64,000 bases of DNA. Source: Eledone cirrhosa (Eukaryota > Mollusca > Cephalopoda > Octopoda > Eledonidae). Location of the stretch: assembly GCA_964016885.1 (NCBI GenBank), contig OZ024743.1:14960709-15024708 (forward strand). The letters are read 5' to 3'. Both the position numbers and the translations under genes were made by a program. How positions within the stretch are numbered: the stretch's first letter is position 1; every line of letters starts with the position of its first letter. This document shows positions 1-11,508 of this stretch, one piece after another. The notes beneath the pieces were generated by a model. It was not told where the DNA came from. It made no database searches and saw only the letters and a list, made by a program, of their open reading frames with translations.

Positions 1-3000
1 GTGTGTTTCAATGATTGAAAAAATATCCACTGTACAGATGCGCCTTTCTTATGCATTCGTACTTGCAGATGTAATCAGCAAAAACAAATTAAGCATACAT
101 TTTCATGCATAGCAAGGAAGAAACGTGATTTAAAAATTAACTCTGAAATGATATTGCTTGACTTGCAGTTTTTATAAATGTATGTGTGTGTGCGTAGGGG
201 GGTCTCTATGTGTGCGTGTATAACATCTTCCGCAATATATCAGTAAATTGATTATTTTCAATACCACCAGAGAAGTTCCCAAAATCACGTTTCCTAAATG
301 TTACAAAACTTTGATTGACTGAAATCATTCCTGATGTCAACTTTCCAAATTTATATTCATTTAAGAAACGATTGTATTTCAATCAGTGGGAGAAAATATG
401 CATCTCAAAAGTGGAAATACATGTTCACATGGTACATTAATTTCTGTACATGCAACGGCAAATATGTATATCTTCGCATCGTCAGACCAGCATGACGAAT
501 AGCTTCTGGGCGTTTATTTTTCCCAAAAGTGAAAGAGCACAATTAGAAAAACCGGTTATCCGAAACCTTGTTAGATTCATGACAACCACCCGATCATATT
601 AAACAGATCTAATGTAAGCATTCACCGTTGTTTTCCTAAGTTTTACAGATATTTTAAATTCAGCCCAATTCTAAATGGATGTTAGTAAAGTTGTTTGTAA
701 TATCCGACTAGATTTTATATCTGGCCAGTCAGAGACAGCTTCAAATGAATCTAACTGGTCACTCGACACACAGTCCTACAATGCTGCTTGACCAAATCCC
801 GGTAATTGACCGGTACATTTTGTATCTGCTCTGTATGGATGAAAAGCAAAGTTTACCTCGGACAAATATAGAAATTAAGCGAGGAGAAGTAAGACAGATA
901 AAAACAATCATGGTTAATTTCATATATTTCTCGTGAGATACATTGAGGAAAGTGTCTTTGTTCAAAGTTGAAAAACACCGATATGTTTAAATTGCAGTTT
1001 TAAAATAACACAATGTTGATGTAGATGGCGACCTAGCAAAGGGTAGATTGTATGTTTTATATATGTGTTATTTACCCTTCCATGTCTGGAAACTCCCAAA
1101 TCCCGAAAGCGATTGGTAACTATAGTGGTTGATGGAAGATAATATTTTACTATAATAACATTGACCTTCTATTCTTTACACGTGTTTCATATATTCCAGC
1201 ATTATAATTATCTATAAATATCTCTTATCTTAATTTGTCACTTGCGATTCATGTCATCTACTCTAGGAATTCTGTATGTAAGATCATATTGCCACATCCA
1301 GGAAAAGAGTGAACTCATATTCACTTCATCAACCAATACAGCACTTAACTACATGATAATGAAGCTACTTTAAAGCATGGAAGATTATATTACTTACAAA
1401 GACGTATAATGCATAGGGAATAACATTGAGAGATATAACATAGAAATGCGTAATTCAATAGCTGGTATTGGTGTATTTAATTCTTACACAAACATATGTT
1501 ATTGTAGAGAGGTATGTTTTACAATGCTGACATATCCAAATACAATTTAGATAGGGAAAAGTGTTTCATGAGGCAATTATCATTTCCAGCATTTACAGTG
1601 CTTTACCTAGCAGTATTCTAATATTACATACATGACTACTTGGATTTTTCTCAATAAGTATGCCTCTGCAAATTGTCTGGAATGTATTGGAATTTCACCA
1701 ACCTCTATATGAAAATTCAATTATTTTTCTGTTATTAATTTGTTTTATTTTATTTAAAAAGCTATGATTCAGGTAATGTTTCTGAATAGCTTGAGTATTT
1801 ATTATTTTGAAGAGGTAATATTCATTACATACCATATTGATTTTCTCAAATCTCATATCTGCTCAACCAACGTAGTTTGAATGTGGATGACAACTAATTG
1901 AGATTGAAATTATATCTGAATGGTATGGAAATAGTTTCTGAATTGTAAATATATGGCTTGCTAGATGTCAGAGAAAACATCCTGCAAGCTGCATAATTGA
2001 TATTATTAATGTTGGTGGATTCTAACTAAAATATGGTCTCTAGGATTCTAGTGAACACGTAACAGTTAAAAATAGGTTAAGAAAAAAGTGTCATGCTAAC
2101 AATAGAGAGTTTCTTTTTCTCTGCGTTTGATGCATGGTACAAAAATATATTGATAATATATAATACTGAATACAGAACATATATGATGATTGTTGTAAAA
2201 TGAAATAATCCTGGTTTATTATTTATACAATGCGAAAATATGACACAACAATATTCCTCTGTGTGGTCGTCCTTGTTGAGAAAAATAAATAATATATACA
2301 TTATTCAAATCACAGCTTTTCATTGACGAAATGGCTATATACATTAGATAATTTAAGCACAAATAAAAAATGCAATACCCATAACTATTACCCAACGGAT
2401 AATATATTCGATAAGGTTCGACCTGAGAAACAGTGAGTATAAGTCAGTCGAGAGGCATCCTCAGACTTGTAGATAGTAGGTAATGTTTCCATGAGATAGA
2501 GATTTAGTAATGCCTATATGTTATATAAATGACATACATTTTCACAGACATTTAATATCGGTGACTATATTAGGCGTAAAGGTTAATCATTGAATATGTA
2601 AGCTGAAGGAGCATTAAAATGATAAACTCTTAGAGCTTTAGTTATGATTTGTAGGAATGTGTAGGCGCGAATTTGTAGTTTTGTATCCACTCGTTTATGC
2701 CTTTTGGATGTGGGTCAACCATGAATCGTCTCTGCTCAAAGTAAATGACTACGCCGGCATGTTTATATAATTTGCACCAACCTTTGTGGCAATGCAAATA
2801 TATGCATCACGAAATGAAAGATATTGACCTGTCATCTGGACTATGTTAAGTGTCTTAAGCCAGGATTAAATAGATTTGTAAATTTAGCTGATAGTAATTT
2901 CTATTCTTTATTTCCTTGCTGCTGTAATACATTGCTTACTTTCTGTAACAATGAAAGATTTCTTCCAAGATGCCTTTCATCCATTCTAGAATAGCCACTA

Positions 3001-3194
3001 TCTTGCTTTTTGTGCTGCACCACAGGCACACACTCGCCTCGCATCCATATATTCTGGGATCAAGATTTTGAAGCTACTTGTTTTATCACATCAACGATTT
3101 GTACGTACAACTTTAAATGCCCATTCTATTTTCTTCTCTAACAATCATTAATTGTGCATTTTTCTCTTTAGGTTTCTTCCGGTCATTCCCATCT
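1..3194. other. AT-rich DNA without recognisable gene
   Basis: No frame longer than about 75 codons and no recognisable domain on either strand. The stretch is AT-rich, with only short homopolymer runs and no long microsatellite. One possible decayed SINE lies near 811-865 and is listed separately. I see no splice-site-bounded exon with a recognisable protein. Confidence 0.6.
811..865 (-). repeat. Possible decayed SINE body
   Basis: The + strand reads 'ggtacattt', then 'ggatgaaaagcaaagtt' and 'acctcgg'. This matches, with several substitutions, the reverse strand of the SINE body seen elsewhere in the window ('ggtactttatttt', 'ggatgaaaggcaaagtt', 'aacctcgg'). No head, tail or target duplication can be seen, so it is a relic at best. 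Confidence 0.4.
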
Positions 3195-3212
3195 TATATA
3201 TATATATATATA

Positions 3213-3268
<56 letters not shown>

Positions 3269-3322
3269 CGTGTGTGTGTGTATGTGTGTATATATACATA
3301 TATATGTGTCTGTATATATATA
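3195..3322. repeat. Compound (TA)n/(TG)n microsatellite
   Basis: Alternating purine-pyrimidine tract made of TA and TG blocks. It produces spurious tyrosine/isoleucine- or cysteine/valine-rich frames on both strands, which are not genes. Confidence 0.95.
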
Positions 3323-3767
3323 TATTCAAAAGTAAAGTTTATTAATATATCCCACAAGGGTAAAAATAGAGTAACAATGAGTTGAGAATGCAATTGCTGT
3401 CCTTAAGAAGGTTTATTTACAATTATTTATAACTTTACTATTTTAACAAATGCGATGATTTTCAATAATTGCATTTTCAATTTATGTTTTCTATATATAT
3501 GAATATATATACATATTCAGTTTTCCAGGAGATGGCAACATCAATACGTCTATTTTTACTCTTAAACATTATTTTTCATTTCCGCCACTATTGCTCTGCT
3601 CAATCTTTTTGTTTCTTCTCTTATTTTTAGTTCTATATTATGTTGAAGGACAGATGTCCAAAACGTTAAGACTCTTTTTTCTAATAGCAAGCTTAAACTA
3701 TTCATATATTTTTTCATTTTACTGTTTCGATTTCTTTGTTATTTCTGTTTGTATGTGTATACATTCA

Positions 3768-3898
3768 TATATTTATATATATATATATATACATACACAT
3801 ACACATACGCACACACACACACGCACACACACACACCGACACAGATACACACACGCATACATACACACATATATATCTACATATATATATATATATAA
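3768..3898. repeat. Compound (TA)n/(CA)n microsatellite
   Basis: TA and CA dinucleotide blocks, ending directly at the left inverted repeat of the tandem array that begins near 3895. The element boundary inside TA sequence is typical of several repeats in this window. Confidence 0.9.
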
Positions 3899-4056
3899 AG
3901 GACGTAAAATAAGAAAATATTTTTTTTAAAAAATTTAAAAAAAATTTTTTTCTTACTTAAATTTTCACTCCAACTAATTAGTCTCTGCAATGGGATAAAG
4001 ACAGTTACGTAATCCAACTGTCGAGAATTCATTGCGTCATCAGGAAGTCTATTCTC
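3895..4056. repeat. Left inverted repeat of the tandem array
   Basis: About 160 bp, from 'aaaggacgtaaaataag' to 'ggaagtctattctc'. It is the reverse complement of the segment that ends each tandem unit. I noticed one clear base difference (attagtctctg here, corresponding to attagtttctg), plus A/T run-length differences. Confidence 0.85.
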
Positions 4057-5782
4057 ATCTGTGCGCTTATGTTAGTTGATATATTAAATTATCTATATTT
4101 ATCTCCAAATCACTGATTTGTCGAGCAAACTTGTCAAAACCACTTCTAAAAAAGATTTTTTTTGGGGTGTTAGTAGGCGTCAGTCATCTTACCATCCCAT
4201 TCCTTCTAACTAGCCTCTGTGTCACGTGATTGATTCTTTAGAATCGGCCATTTGACTTGAAGCAGTGAGAATTTCGGTACATAGAATCCAGTCCTCGCAA
4301 GCTGTTCGATCTACCGAATTATTATTATTTTTATATGAGCCGCCAGTGTCCGCGCATTGCCTGGAGACTTAACTGAGAATAGACTTCCTGATGACGCAAT
4401 GAATTCTCGACAGTTGGATTACGTAACTGTCTTTATCCCATTGCAGAAACTAATTAGTTGGAGTGAAAATTTAAGTAAGAAAAAAAATTTTTTTAAATTT
4501 TTTTAAAAAAATATTTTCTTATTTTACGTCCTTTATATTATTGTTCTGCATTCTCCTGCATTGAACCACCTAGGTACTATGACATAACCTGTGTATTTGC
4601 TGGCATGGGCGTGCATCTGTGCGCTTATGTTAGTTGATATATTAAATTATCTATATTTATCTCCAAATCACTGATTTGTCGAGCAAACTTGTCAAAACCA
4701 CTTCTAAAAAAGATTTTTTTTTGGGGTGTTAGTAGGCGTCAGTCATCTTACCATCCCATTCCTTCTAACTAGCCTCTGTGTCACGTGATTGATTCTTTAG
4801 AATCGGCCATTTGACTTGAAGCAGTGAGAATTTCGGTACATAGAATCCAGTCCTCGCAAGCTGTTCGATCTACCGAATTATTATTATTTTTATATGAGCC
4901 GCCAGTGTCCGCGCATTGCCTGGAGACTTAACTGAGAATAGACTTCCTGATGACGCAATGAATTCTCGACAGTTGGATTACGTAACTGTCTTTATCCCAT
5001 TGCAGAAACTAATTAGTTGGAGTGAAAATTTAAGTAAGAAAAAAAAAAAAAAAAAAAAAAAATTTTTTTTAATTTTTTTAAAAAAATATTTTCTTATTTT
5101 ACGTCCTTTATATTATTGTTCTGCATTCTCCTGCATTGAACCACCTAGGTACTATGACATAACCTGTGTATTTGCTGGCATGGGCGTGCATCTGTGCGCT
5201 TATGTTAGTTGATATATTAAATTATCTATATTTATCTCCAAATCACTGATTTGTCGAGCAAACTTGTCAAAACCACTTCTAAAAAAGATTTTTTTTGGGG
5301 TGTTAGTAGGCGTCAGTCATCTTACCATCCCATTCCTTCTAACTAGCCTCTGTGTCACGTGATTGATTCTTTAGAATCGGCCATTTGACTTGAAGCAGTG
5401 AGAATTTCGGTACATAGAATCCAGTCCTCGCAAGCTGTTCGATCTACCGAATTATTATTATTTTTATATGAGCCGCCAGTGTCCGCGCATTGCCTGGAGA
5501 CTTAACTGAGAATAGACTTCCTGATGACGCAATGAATTCTCGACAGTTGGATTACGTAACTGTCTTTATCCCATTGCAGAAACTAATTAGTTGGAGTGAA
5601 AATTTAAGTAAGAAAAAAATTTTTTTTAAATTTTTTTAAAAAAATATTTTCTTATTTTACGTCCTTTATATTATTGTTCTGCATTCTCCTGCATTGAACC
5701 ACCTAGGTACTATGACATAACCTGTGTATTTGCTGGCATGGGCGTGCATCTGTGCGCTTATGTTAGTTGATATATTAAATTA

Positions 5783-5786
<4 letters not shown>
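3895..5786. repeat. Tandem array of 558-575 bp units with inverted-repeat end
   Basis: Three complete direct repeats start with 'atctgtgcgcttatg' at 4057, 4615 and 5190. A fourth begins at 5748 and dissolves into (TA)n near 5786. Spacings are 558, 575 and 558 bp, and the middle unit is longer because of an expanded A run (about 5037-5062). Each unit carries near its end a segment of about 160 bp (4375-4537 in unit 1). The reverse complement of that segment lies at 3895-4056 with very few differences, so the array opens with one inverted copy. Units are nearly identical, implying recent amplification. No protein domain is visible. It could be a foldback or MITE-like element, or the terminal repeats of a larger retroelement. 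Confidence 0.85.
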
Positions 5787-5813
<27 letters not shown>

Positions 5814-5819
5814 GTGTGG

Positions 5820-6241
5820 TGGTGAAAGGCGTGAGGAAAATATTCAATATTGAAACAGGGTTGTTTATTATTTAGATAAGGCTTAGTGTGTATATGTGCG
5901 ATTGCCTTTGTGCATGTGTGATTTATATACTCATGTAAGTTTATATAATTTGAACAACGGAAGATCAGAAGATGTCTGTTTGTAACGTAGGAATCAAGAA
6001 AATGAGTGATATTCTTCAGCGGGTATAAGTCGGAGCGTTGTCATAATGCAGCGTCCAGTTTTATGCGGCCCACATATCTAGTCTTATACCACAAGCACAT
6101 CAGCTGGGAGGCTGTATGCCTGATAGGCAATATCTATCTAGTTCATCTAAGCTAGGATTTGTTTCATCATATGGCAAATTTATTTTTACAGGCAAAGTTT
6201 CAATTTCTAAACGTTTCAATGTTTCTCAGAAAAATCATTTA
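5820..6241. other. Unannotated spacer
   Basis: Follows the (TA)n tract at 5785-5813. Nothing recognisable was found here. It ends at the 14-bp target duplication of the next SINE. Confidence 0.5.
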
Positions 6242-6255
6242 AATAACGAAATAAT

Positions 6256-6430
6256 TGTTTCTGCTTCTGGCACAAGGCCAGTATTATGCCAGTGTATTAC
6301 TGGTACTTTATTTTATCGAACCCGTGAGGATGAAAGGCAAAGTTAACCTCGGCGGGATTTGAACACAGATCACAAATGGAGGTAACACTATGCTTTATAA
6401 CATGGCGTCTGACCCTTTACCGATACTGCC
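6256..6430 (-). mobile_element. tRNA-derived SINE, full length, with 14-bp TSD
   Basis: Read on the minus strand, it begins with a tRNA-like head (ggcagtatcggtaaaggg, box A region). Next come 'gatctgtgttcaaatcc' (box B), the body 'cgaggttaactttgcc' and the tail 'ggccttgtgccag'. It is flanked by a perfect direct repeat 'aataacgaaataat' at 6242-6255 and 6431-6444. This intact target-site duplication shows insertion by target-primed reverse transcription. The family is the common cephalopod-type tRNA-derived SINE of this window, and it encodes nothing. Confidence 0.92.
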
Positions 6431-6444
6431 AATAACGAAATAAT

Positions 6445-7010
6445 ATAACCAAGCCGATGCTTCACATGCCCAAAGAAAGCGTGCAAACAATTTTAAGGAA
6501 ATACAGATTAAATTCGAAGAATAATTTAACGCAAATATTAAAATCATTTCCTAAATATTAGAATAAGTCTTAGAAGATATAGAAGACATTTTCCAAAGAC
6601 TGAGTTTCTGAATTTTCGAAATATTCTTAAGTTTTTATATACATTCTCATGTAGCATGTTTTTGCATCTTAAATCCTTATGCTTTTTGAGTTAGTTCAAA
6701 GGTCCAAGTAGATAAACGTTTTGTAGTCCCGCATAATACGGTTAATGGCTTCCAGCCAAATAAAAGTGCTTTCATTAGTTTATCGATATCCTCTGTATTT
6801 TGTTTACATTCCACTTCTGATTTTTCTGTACATAATATTGAGATCCTCATTTTTTTATTTGTTGATATAGAAATCTGAGAATTCTGATCATTCAACTCAG
6901 ATAAATAATATACGCGCGTGTGTGTGCGAATGTAAGTATTCATATACGTGTAGAAAGATAAATATATACGGAGTGTTTGCGTGTTTCTGAATATACACCC
7001 CCTCCCACAT
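6445..7010. other. Unannotated AT-rich spacer
   Basis: No recognisable domain or RNA gene. Short frames here have no family features. Confidence 0.5.
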
Positions 7011-7143
7011 ATATATGTATGTATATATGTATGTATATATACTGTATATATATATATATACATACATACACATGCTCACACACACATACACGCACACACA
7101 TACATATACACACACACACACACACACACGTATATATATATAT

Positions 7144-7182
<39 letters not shown>
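7011..7182. repeat. Compound TA/CA/CG-containing microsatellite
   Basis: Blocks of TA, CA and TACA dinucleotides. All long frames across it, on both strands, are low-complexity artefacts. Confidence 0.95.
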
Positions 7183-7642
7183 CTTGTTTGTATACATTTC
7201 TGCTTGTTATTAACATAATATAGCGATCGATATTGGAGCCTTGAAATGTCTTTGCAGAAAAAAGACATGATGAAAGATTCAATAGGAAACATTATAAAAA
7301 CAAAGTAGAAAAAAACATATATCCAAAGAACAATGGGAAAAACAATATCAGCGACTAACAAAAACAAGAATCAATACATAAATATATATATTAAACTAGG
7401 ACATCAGCTTCAAATACAATATTGACAACAGTAACTATAAAGAGTTAAATAAAGAAACAAATACCTATAACAAAACAAGTAGATATAAAAAGAATGTGAC
7501 AAAACGTAAAACAAAAACAAATAGACCAAGGGAAAAATGTAAACAACTAATGTTAACATCTACTGTGAAAACTAATAAATAAAAATAAACAAACAAAAAT
7601 CAACAAAAATGAATCAAGTAAAAAATATTTTTTATGACTCTC
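7183..7642. other. A-rich spacer
   Basis: AT-rich sequence, A-rich on the + strand, with many short 'aaacaaa' and 'aataaa' runs. No gene seen. Confidence 0.5.
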
Positions 7643-7664
7643 TAATAATAATAATAATAATAAT

Positions 7665-7880
7665 CGTTTCTGATTTAAAAAGAAGGCCAACCATTTTAGG
7701 GGAGGGCAAAGTTGATGATCGACCCAACTGAATTACTAGTGCTTTACTTTATCGACCCCGTAAAGTAAAAAGGCAAAGTTAACCTCGGCAGGATTTGAAA
7801 TCAGAATGTAAAGGACCATAAGTATATGCCGCAACGCATGTTGTTCGAAGCTCAACTGATACTGCCAATCCACTACCCTT
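7665..7880 (-). mobile_element. Diverged tRNA-derived SINE next to (AAT)n
   Basis: On the minus strand the head 'ggattggcagtatcag', a box B-like 'tttcaaatcc', the body 'gaggttaactttgcc' and a shortened tail are recognisable, with many substitutions. Its 3' end abuts (AAT)n at 7643-7664. Confidence 0.8.
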
Positions 7881-7887
7881 ATAATAA

Positions 7888-8052
7888 TAATATTTGTTTG
7901 TACAATTGGCACAAGGCCAGCAATATGAAGGGAACGGGAAAGTCGACAAAATCGACCCCAGTGCGTTACTGATACTGTATTTTATCGACCATGTAAAGAT
8001 AAATGGCAAAGCTAATCTCAGCGTAACCTCAGAACGTAAAGGGCTGTATCTC
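7888..8052 (-). mobile_element. Diverged tRNA-derived SINE, second of a tandem pair
   Basis: Body and tail motifs (ggccttgtgccaattg, cgataaaatacag, gatttgccattt-like) are recognisable on the minus strand. The region lies head-to-tail with the preceding SINE, separated by a short ATA run. It contains an extra 'gtcgacaaaatcgacc' block, also seen in the SINE at 57030-57199. The 5' head is decayed. Confidence 0.7.
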
Positions 8053-8164
8053 TGGGGTGCGAATAATTGTTATATTCATTGGACACAAGGGCATACATAT
8101 AAGTGACGATACAATAGACAGTGACAGTTGAGTGTTTATACAAACATCGAGTAAACAATAAAAA

Positions 8165-8855
8165 AAAAATACTAATTTTAACTAACTTTCTAACACACCC
8201 AGAAAATGTGCTGTTCCTAAGAAGGCTGGTTTCTGCTACAATCCCGCATTGATTGTAATTCGTAGTTTCTCAAGCCATGCATTTAAATTTTTACTAACAT
8301 CTCCAGGTGCGCCAAACAAAGTAGTACTAATTCTAAGTTATTTATTCTCCATAATTTTCTGATTTCGCTCTTGAGTTCCTGATAGTTATCACTGTTATTT
8401 CTTACCTTTTTATTCAACATGTGACCCAACTGTGAAGTAATATCAAGAGTAGTTTCCTTGTTAACCTTCTTTTATACCAAAATAATCTCAGGTTTTCTAA
8501 CCAGGATAAGATGTTTGCATTTGATGGTCATGTGCCAAAATATTTCATATCGTTCATTTTCAGCAACCCTTTCCTGCTGGTGCACATACCTGTTATCATT
8601 TCTACTAATCTCATACTTAAGAGATTCAATTGAAACAATCTGGAAAGGATGTGTCGTCACATGTACTCATTCTGTGTTAGCATCTTACATTTACTAATAA
8701 TGTGATTTATTGTTTCACCACACAGCCTACAAAGTGAGGAATTAACTGTCCTATCAATATTGAACTTGATATAGTTTGTTCTCACCGTCTGTTCTTGGAT
8801 ATCAATTTCATCCTTCACGTCGCTATTCGTATCCATTCCCAGAGCCAACACTCTG
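8165..8855 (-). pseudogene. Decayed Dong/R4-like LINE, C-terminal part
   Basis: Minus-strand frames, broken by several stops and shifts, read in order: a CCHC-like motif (CRLCGETINHIISKC near 8710-8760); a stretch aligning to the segment before the endonuclease; and KPEIILV followed by TLDITSQLGH. The last part corresponds to the PD-x14-D core of the restriction-like nuclease in copies A2 and B. The tail ends with residues resembling the 'ALLGTARILRK' terminus. Family assignment is inferred from motif order and spacing. Beyond these motifs the match is weak, so this is an old copy unrelated to the recent insertions. Confidence 0.65.
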
Positions 8856-8859
8856 AAGG

Positions 8860-10130
8860 ATTTGACGCAAAATTGACAATATAATTTTATATTTGCATCT
8901 ATTCAAGGTGAGAAATATTCAAAAGGAAAAGAGGTCAACATCCTTTAGATCTCTCAATACTCTTGTGACTGTTAAAACATTATTTTAATATAACCACACC
9001 ACAGTAACATTTTTTAGTTGATGCTAACATCAACATTTCCTGTTATCCTTAACGAGGAAATGCACAGGACATGTACGAATTCAACTATACACTTAGAAAA
9101 CTGTTCAAAGTTGAAGTTGTAAATTCTAGTGTTCCTGGAAACTCTTAAACGTTGTAATGTTGGCGTTGCAGAAACAAAGCAGAAAAACGTAACCACTTCA
9201 TATATTATAATATTACTGCTTTGCTAAATTTAGGCGACATTAAATTTGATGATATCTTCCAAACACTGATGATCAGATCGATGAACAGCCCGATATACAT
9301 AGTAAACTTGAAATCATATATAATGGTATCCATGATAGTATAAATGTGGTGTTAACGAACTATTCTATAGTACCGTAGCGTAAGTTTAACTTTGTGCGGT
9401 CATATTTGTTGAAATAGAATTATTAGAAAATACAATAAAATGAAGGCAGTCAGGAAGTGGTTCAATATCTACACATTTGACAATTGAGATGTAATTGATT
9501 CCACGCATAATGTATTTTAGAATTCATCCCAGAAACCTAATAACCCTTATATTAATCTAGAGAAGAAAATAGGCTCATCTACCAAATTGATCGACTCATC
9601 TGCAGGACCAATCCTAATGACACGTACATGTGTAGAAATCCTGTAAGATGTTTTCAACATATCTGTTTAGTAATTTAGATTTAAGGAACATACGATGCCG
9701 TATTTGCTAAATGATCATATATGAATCACGTAATATAATTGACGCCTCGAATTGCAAGTAATGATAACATTTACACAGACGGGGACAATTTCTGTTAGCT
9801 AAAGGAATGGCAATTCAAATTATAAACATAATATAGATATCAAATCTACATATAAAAAGAAAAGCTGCGAACGTATGTAAATGTATAATTCCACATGAAA
9901 AATAGTCTTGAGGTCACGTTCACATGTATCAGTACCATCAGTGCATATTACGAGATGTTTATATATATTGTACATTAATCTTAGCTGAAGTTACTAGCAA
10001 TTTACAGAAATAGTTGCTTTTATATTTTAGACATCTAAGACATATCATATATAGGTGTTATAAGTAATTCAGTAAAAACGTATACAGTATATGCATAATT
10101 GTATTATATATTCAGTTGTTCGTAGCACTA
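8860..10130. other. AT-rich DNA without recognisable gene
   Basis: No long frame, repeat or RNA gene recognised across this 1.3 kb. Confidence 0.5.
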
Positions 10131-10133
10131 GTG

Positions 10134-10288
10134 AAGAAGAAGAAGAAGAAGAAGAAGAAGAAGAAGAAGAAGAAGAAGAAGAAGAAGAAGAAGAAGAAGA
10201 AGAAGAAGAAGAAGAAGAAGAAGAAGAAGAAGAAGAAGAAGAAGAAGAAGAAGAAGAAGAAGCAGGGAAGAAGACGCACGAGGTTGTA

Positions 10289-10360
<72 letters not shown>
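10134..10360. repeat. (GAA)n and (ATA)n tracts separated by a 28-bp direct repeat
   Basis: (GAA)n fills 10134-10262 and (ATA)n fills about 10291-10359. The sequence 'agggaagaagacgcacgagg' with its continuation occurs at 10263-10291 and again at 10360-10388, flanking the ATA block. The duplicated flank may mark an older insertion or replication slippage. The next feature, a Dong/R4-like LINE, starts a few bases after the second copy. Confidence 0.85.
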
Positions 10361-11204
10361 GGGAAGAAGACGCACGAGGTGGTAGAAGGTCATGAAATCG
10401 CTCCCGTAAGTTTTTGATTTTTAACATATTTAAATCAATTGTGAAATAATAATTCTTAGTACAAATGTTGCATAAACCACCGAATGAAGTCCCATAAAAT
10501 TTCGGATCCATATTATATTGTTATATTGCTCAAATATTCGATTTTGTATTATATATTTTGTATTCGAAAAAAGAAAATGGTTATAAATGGAAGAAAACAC
10601 CCTCTGTCTACACTATATAGAACAGCCAATTAACAGCAATTTCACCAACACCAGAAACTTGATACACCACCTATCCCATCACACTAAATATAACAGCCAC
10701 ATAACGGCAATTTCACCAACACCACCATCAATCCCGGCATGATAATAATAATTACTATTATTATTGTCTCAAATTTTAACAAAATGTTTAATTCCAATTT
10801 TACGGGAATATGTCAACACAATATATATTAAACATACGAACACAAACTCATAGATACTACATATCACAAAACCCAGTAACCACAACGCCACCACCGCCAC
10901 CACCCCATCCATCATCTTGCTACCACTATCCCATCGCCGACGCCACCACTCCTTCATTGCTACCACCACTATTCCCCTGTTAACTTGAGAGAGAAAGGGG
11001 AAGGTGGCGGTATCACTAGACAAGGGAGAGGCTAGCAAAAGATATAAATAGATTGACTTAGTGACCTGGCCACCGGACAAACGTCAACATCAACAACTAT
11101 GGGAGTGCTGGCTCACCCCTTCCTCACCAACAATATAAAAAGCCCCGGGACCACCACCGACATAGCCAACAACAATAACAGGCAACTACAGCAAAAAGTA
11201 TATT

Positions 11205-11270
11205 ATATTATTGTAATGCACTGGGTGATTGCTGGCCTTGTGCCTGGAGTGGAGACAATTATTAATAATT
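11205..11270 (+). repeat. SINE 3'-tail segment inside the LINE 5' UTR
   Basis: The sequence 'atgcactgggtgattgctgg', then 'ccttgtgcctgg' and 'agtggagacaattatta', matches the 3' tail of the SINEs in this window. It occurs at the same place in copy A2 (40986-41040), so it was already present in the common source element. A small frame reading across it (11099-11329) is therefore unlikely to be a gene. Confidence 0.8.
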
Positions 11271-11343
11271 TCATTATTAAGCCACGCAATGCTCACATTA
11301 AGGAACCACTCACGATAATAACAATTTAAAAAAAACAACAAAT

Positions 11344-11440
11344 AGAAAACCCCGTGACCAAGAAATACCGGATGGCGGCCGGCGGGGAATAGCCGTGTCT
11401 CTAGAGGAGAACGACCCCTCTAGTCTTGGTTGACACTCGT
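11344..11440 (+). promoter_or_regulatory. Candidate structured RNA element in LINE 5' UTR
   Basis: Just upstream of the ORF, three nested or adjacent stems can be drawn. They are 'ccaaga' (11358-11363) with 'tcttgg' (11424-11429), 'ctagagg' (11401-11407) with 'cctctag' (11417-11423), and a short 'cggc'/'gccg' hairpin. In copy A2 an A-U pair in the second stem becomes G-U, so the stem is kept, while the third stem is weakened. The role is unknown; it could serve translation initiation or RNP assembly. Confidence 0.4.
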
Positions 11441-11508
11441 TCTAGAAGTGGTAACACGAAATGATTACCCCTTGGCGGATAAGGATAAAACGCGACAAAA
11501 TAAAGTAA

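Noticed and set aside
745..936. 63-codon frame as a small gene
   Set aside because: It overlaps a probable SINE relic and has no recognisable features.
3117..3393. Overlapping frames rich in Tyr/Ile or Cys/Val on both strands
   Set aside because: They are translations of (TA)n and (TG)n microsatellites. The same applies near 7011-7182, 35140-35217, 38690-38730, 39088-39143, 51110-51228, 56040-56165, 60901-61150 and 63389-63702.
4398..4430. CTGATGA within the 558-bp tandem unit as a hammerhead
   Set aside because: No GAAA follows at a suitable distance and no stem I pairing could be found, so the match to the core is partial.
6116..6346. 76-codon frame as a gene
   Set aside because: Its second half is the antisense of a SINE (minus strand, 6256-6430).
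10091..10393. Glu-rich or poly-Leu/Phe frames
   Set aside because: (GAA)n and (ATA)n triplet repeats, not proteins.
11099..11329. 76-codon frame before the LINE ORF as a separate ORF1
   Set aside because: It reads across a SINE tail in the 5' UTR and has no domain. It is open in both copies, but that follows from their similarity.
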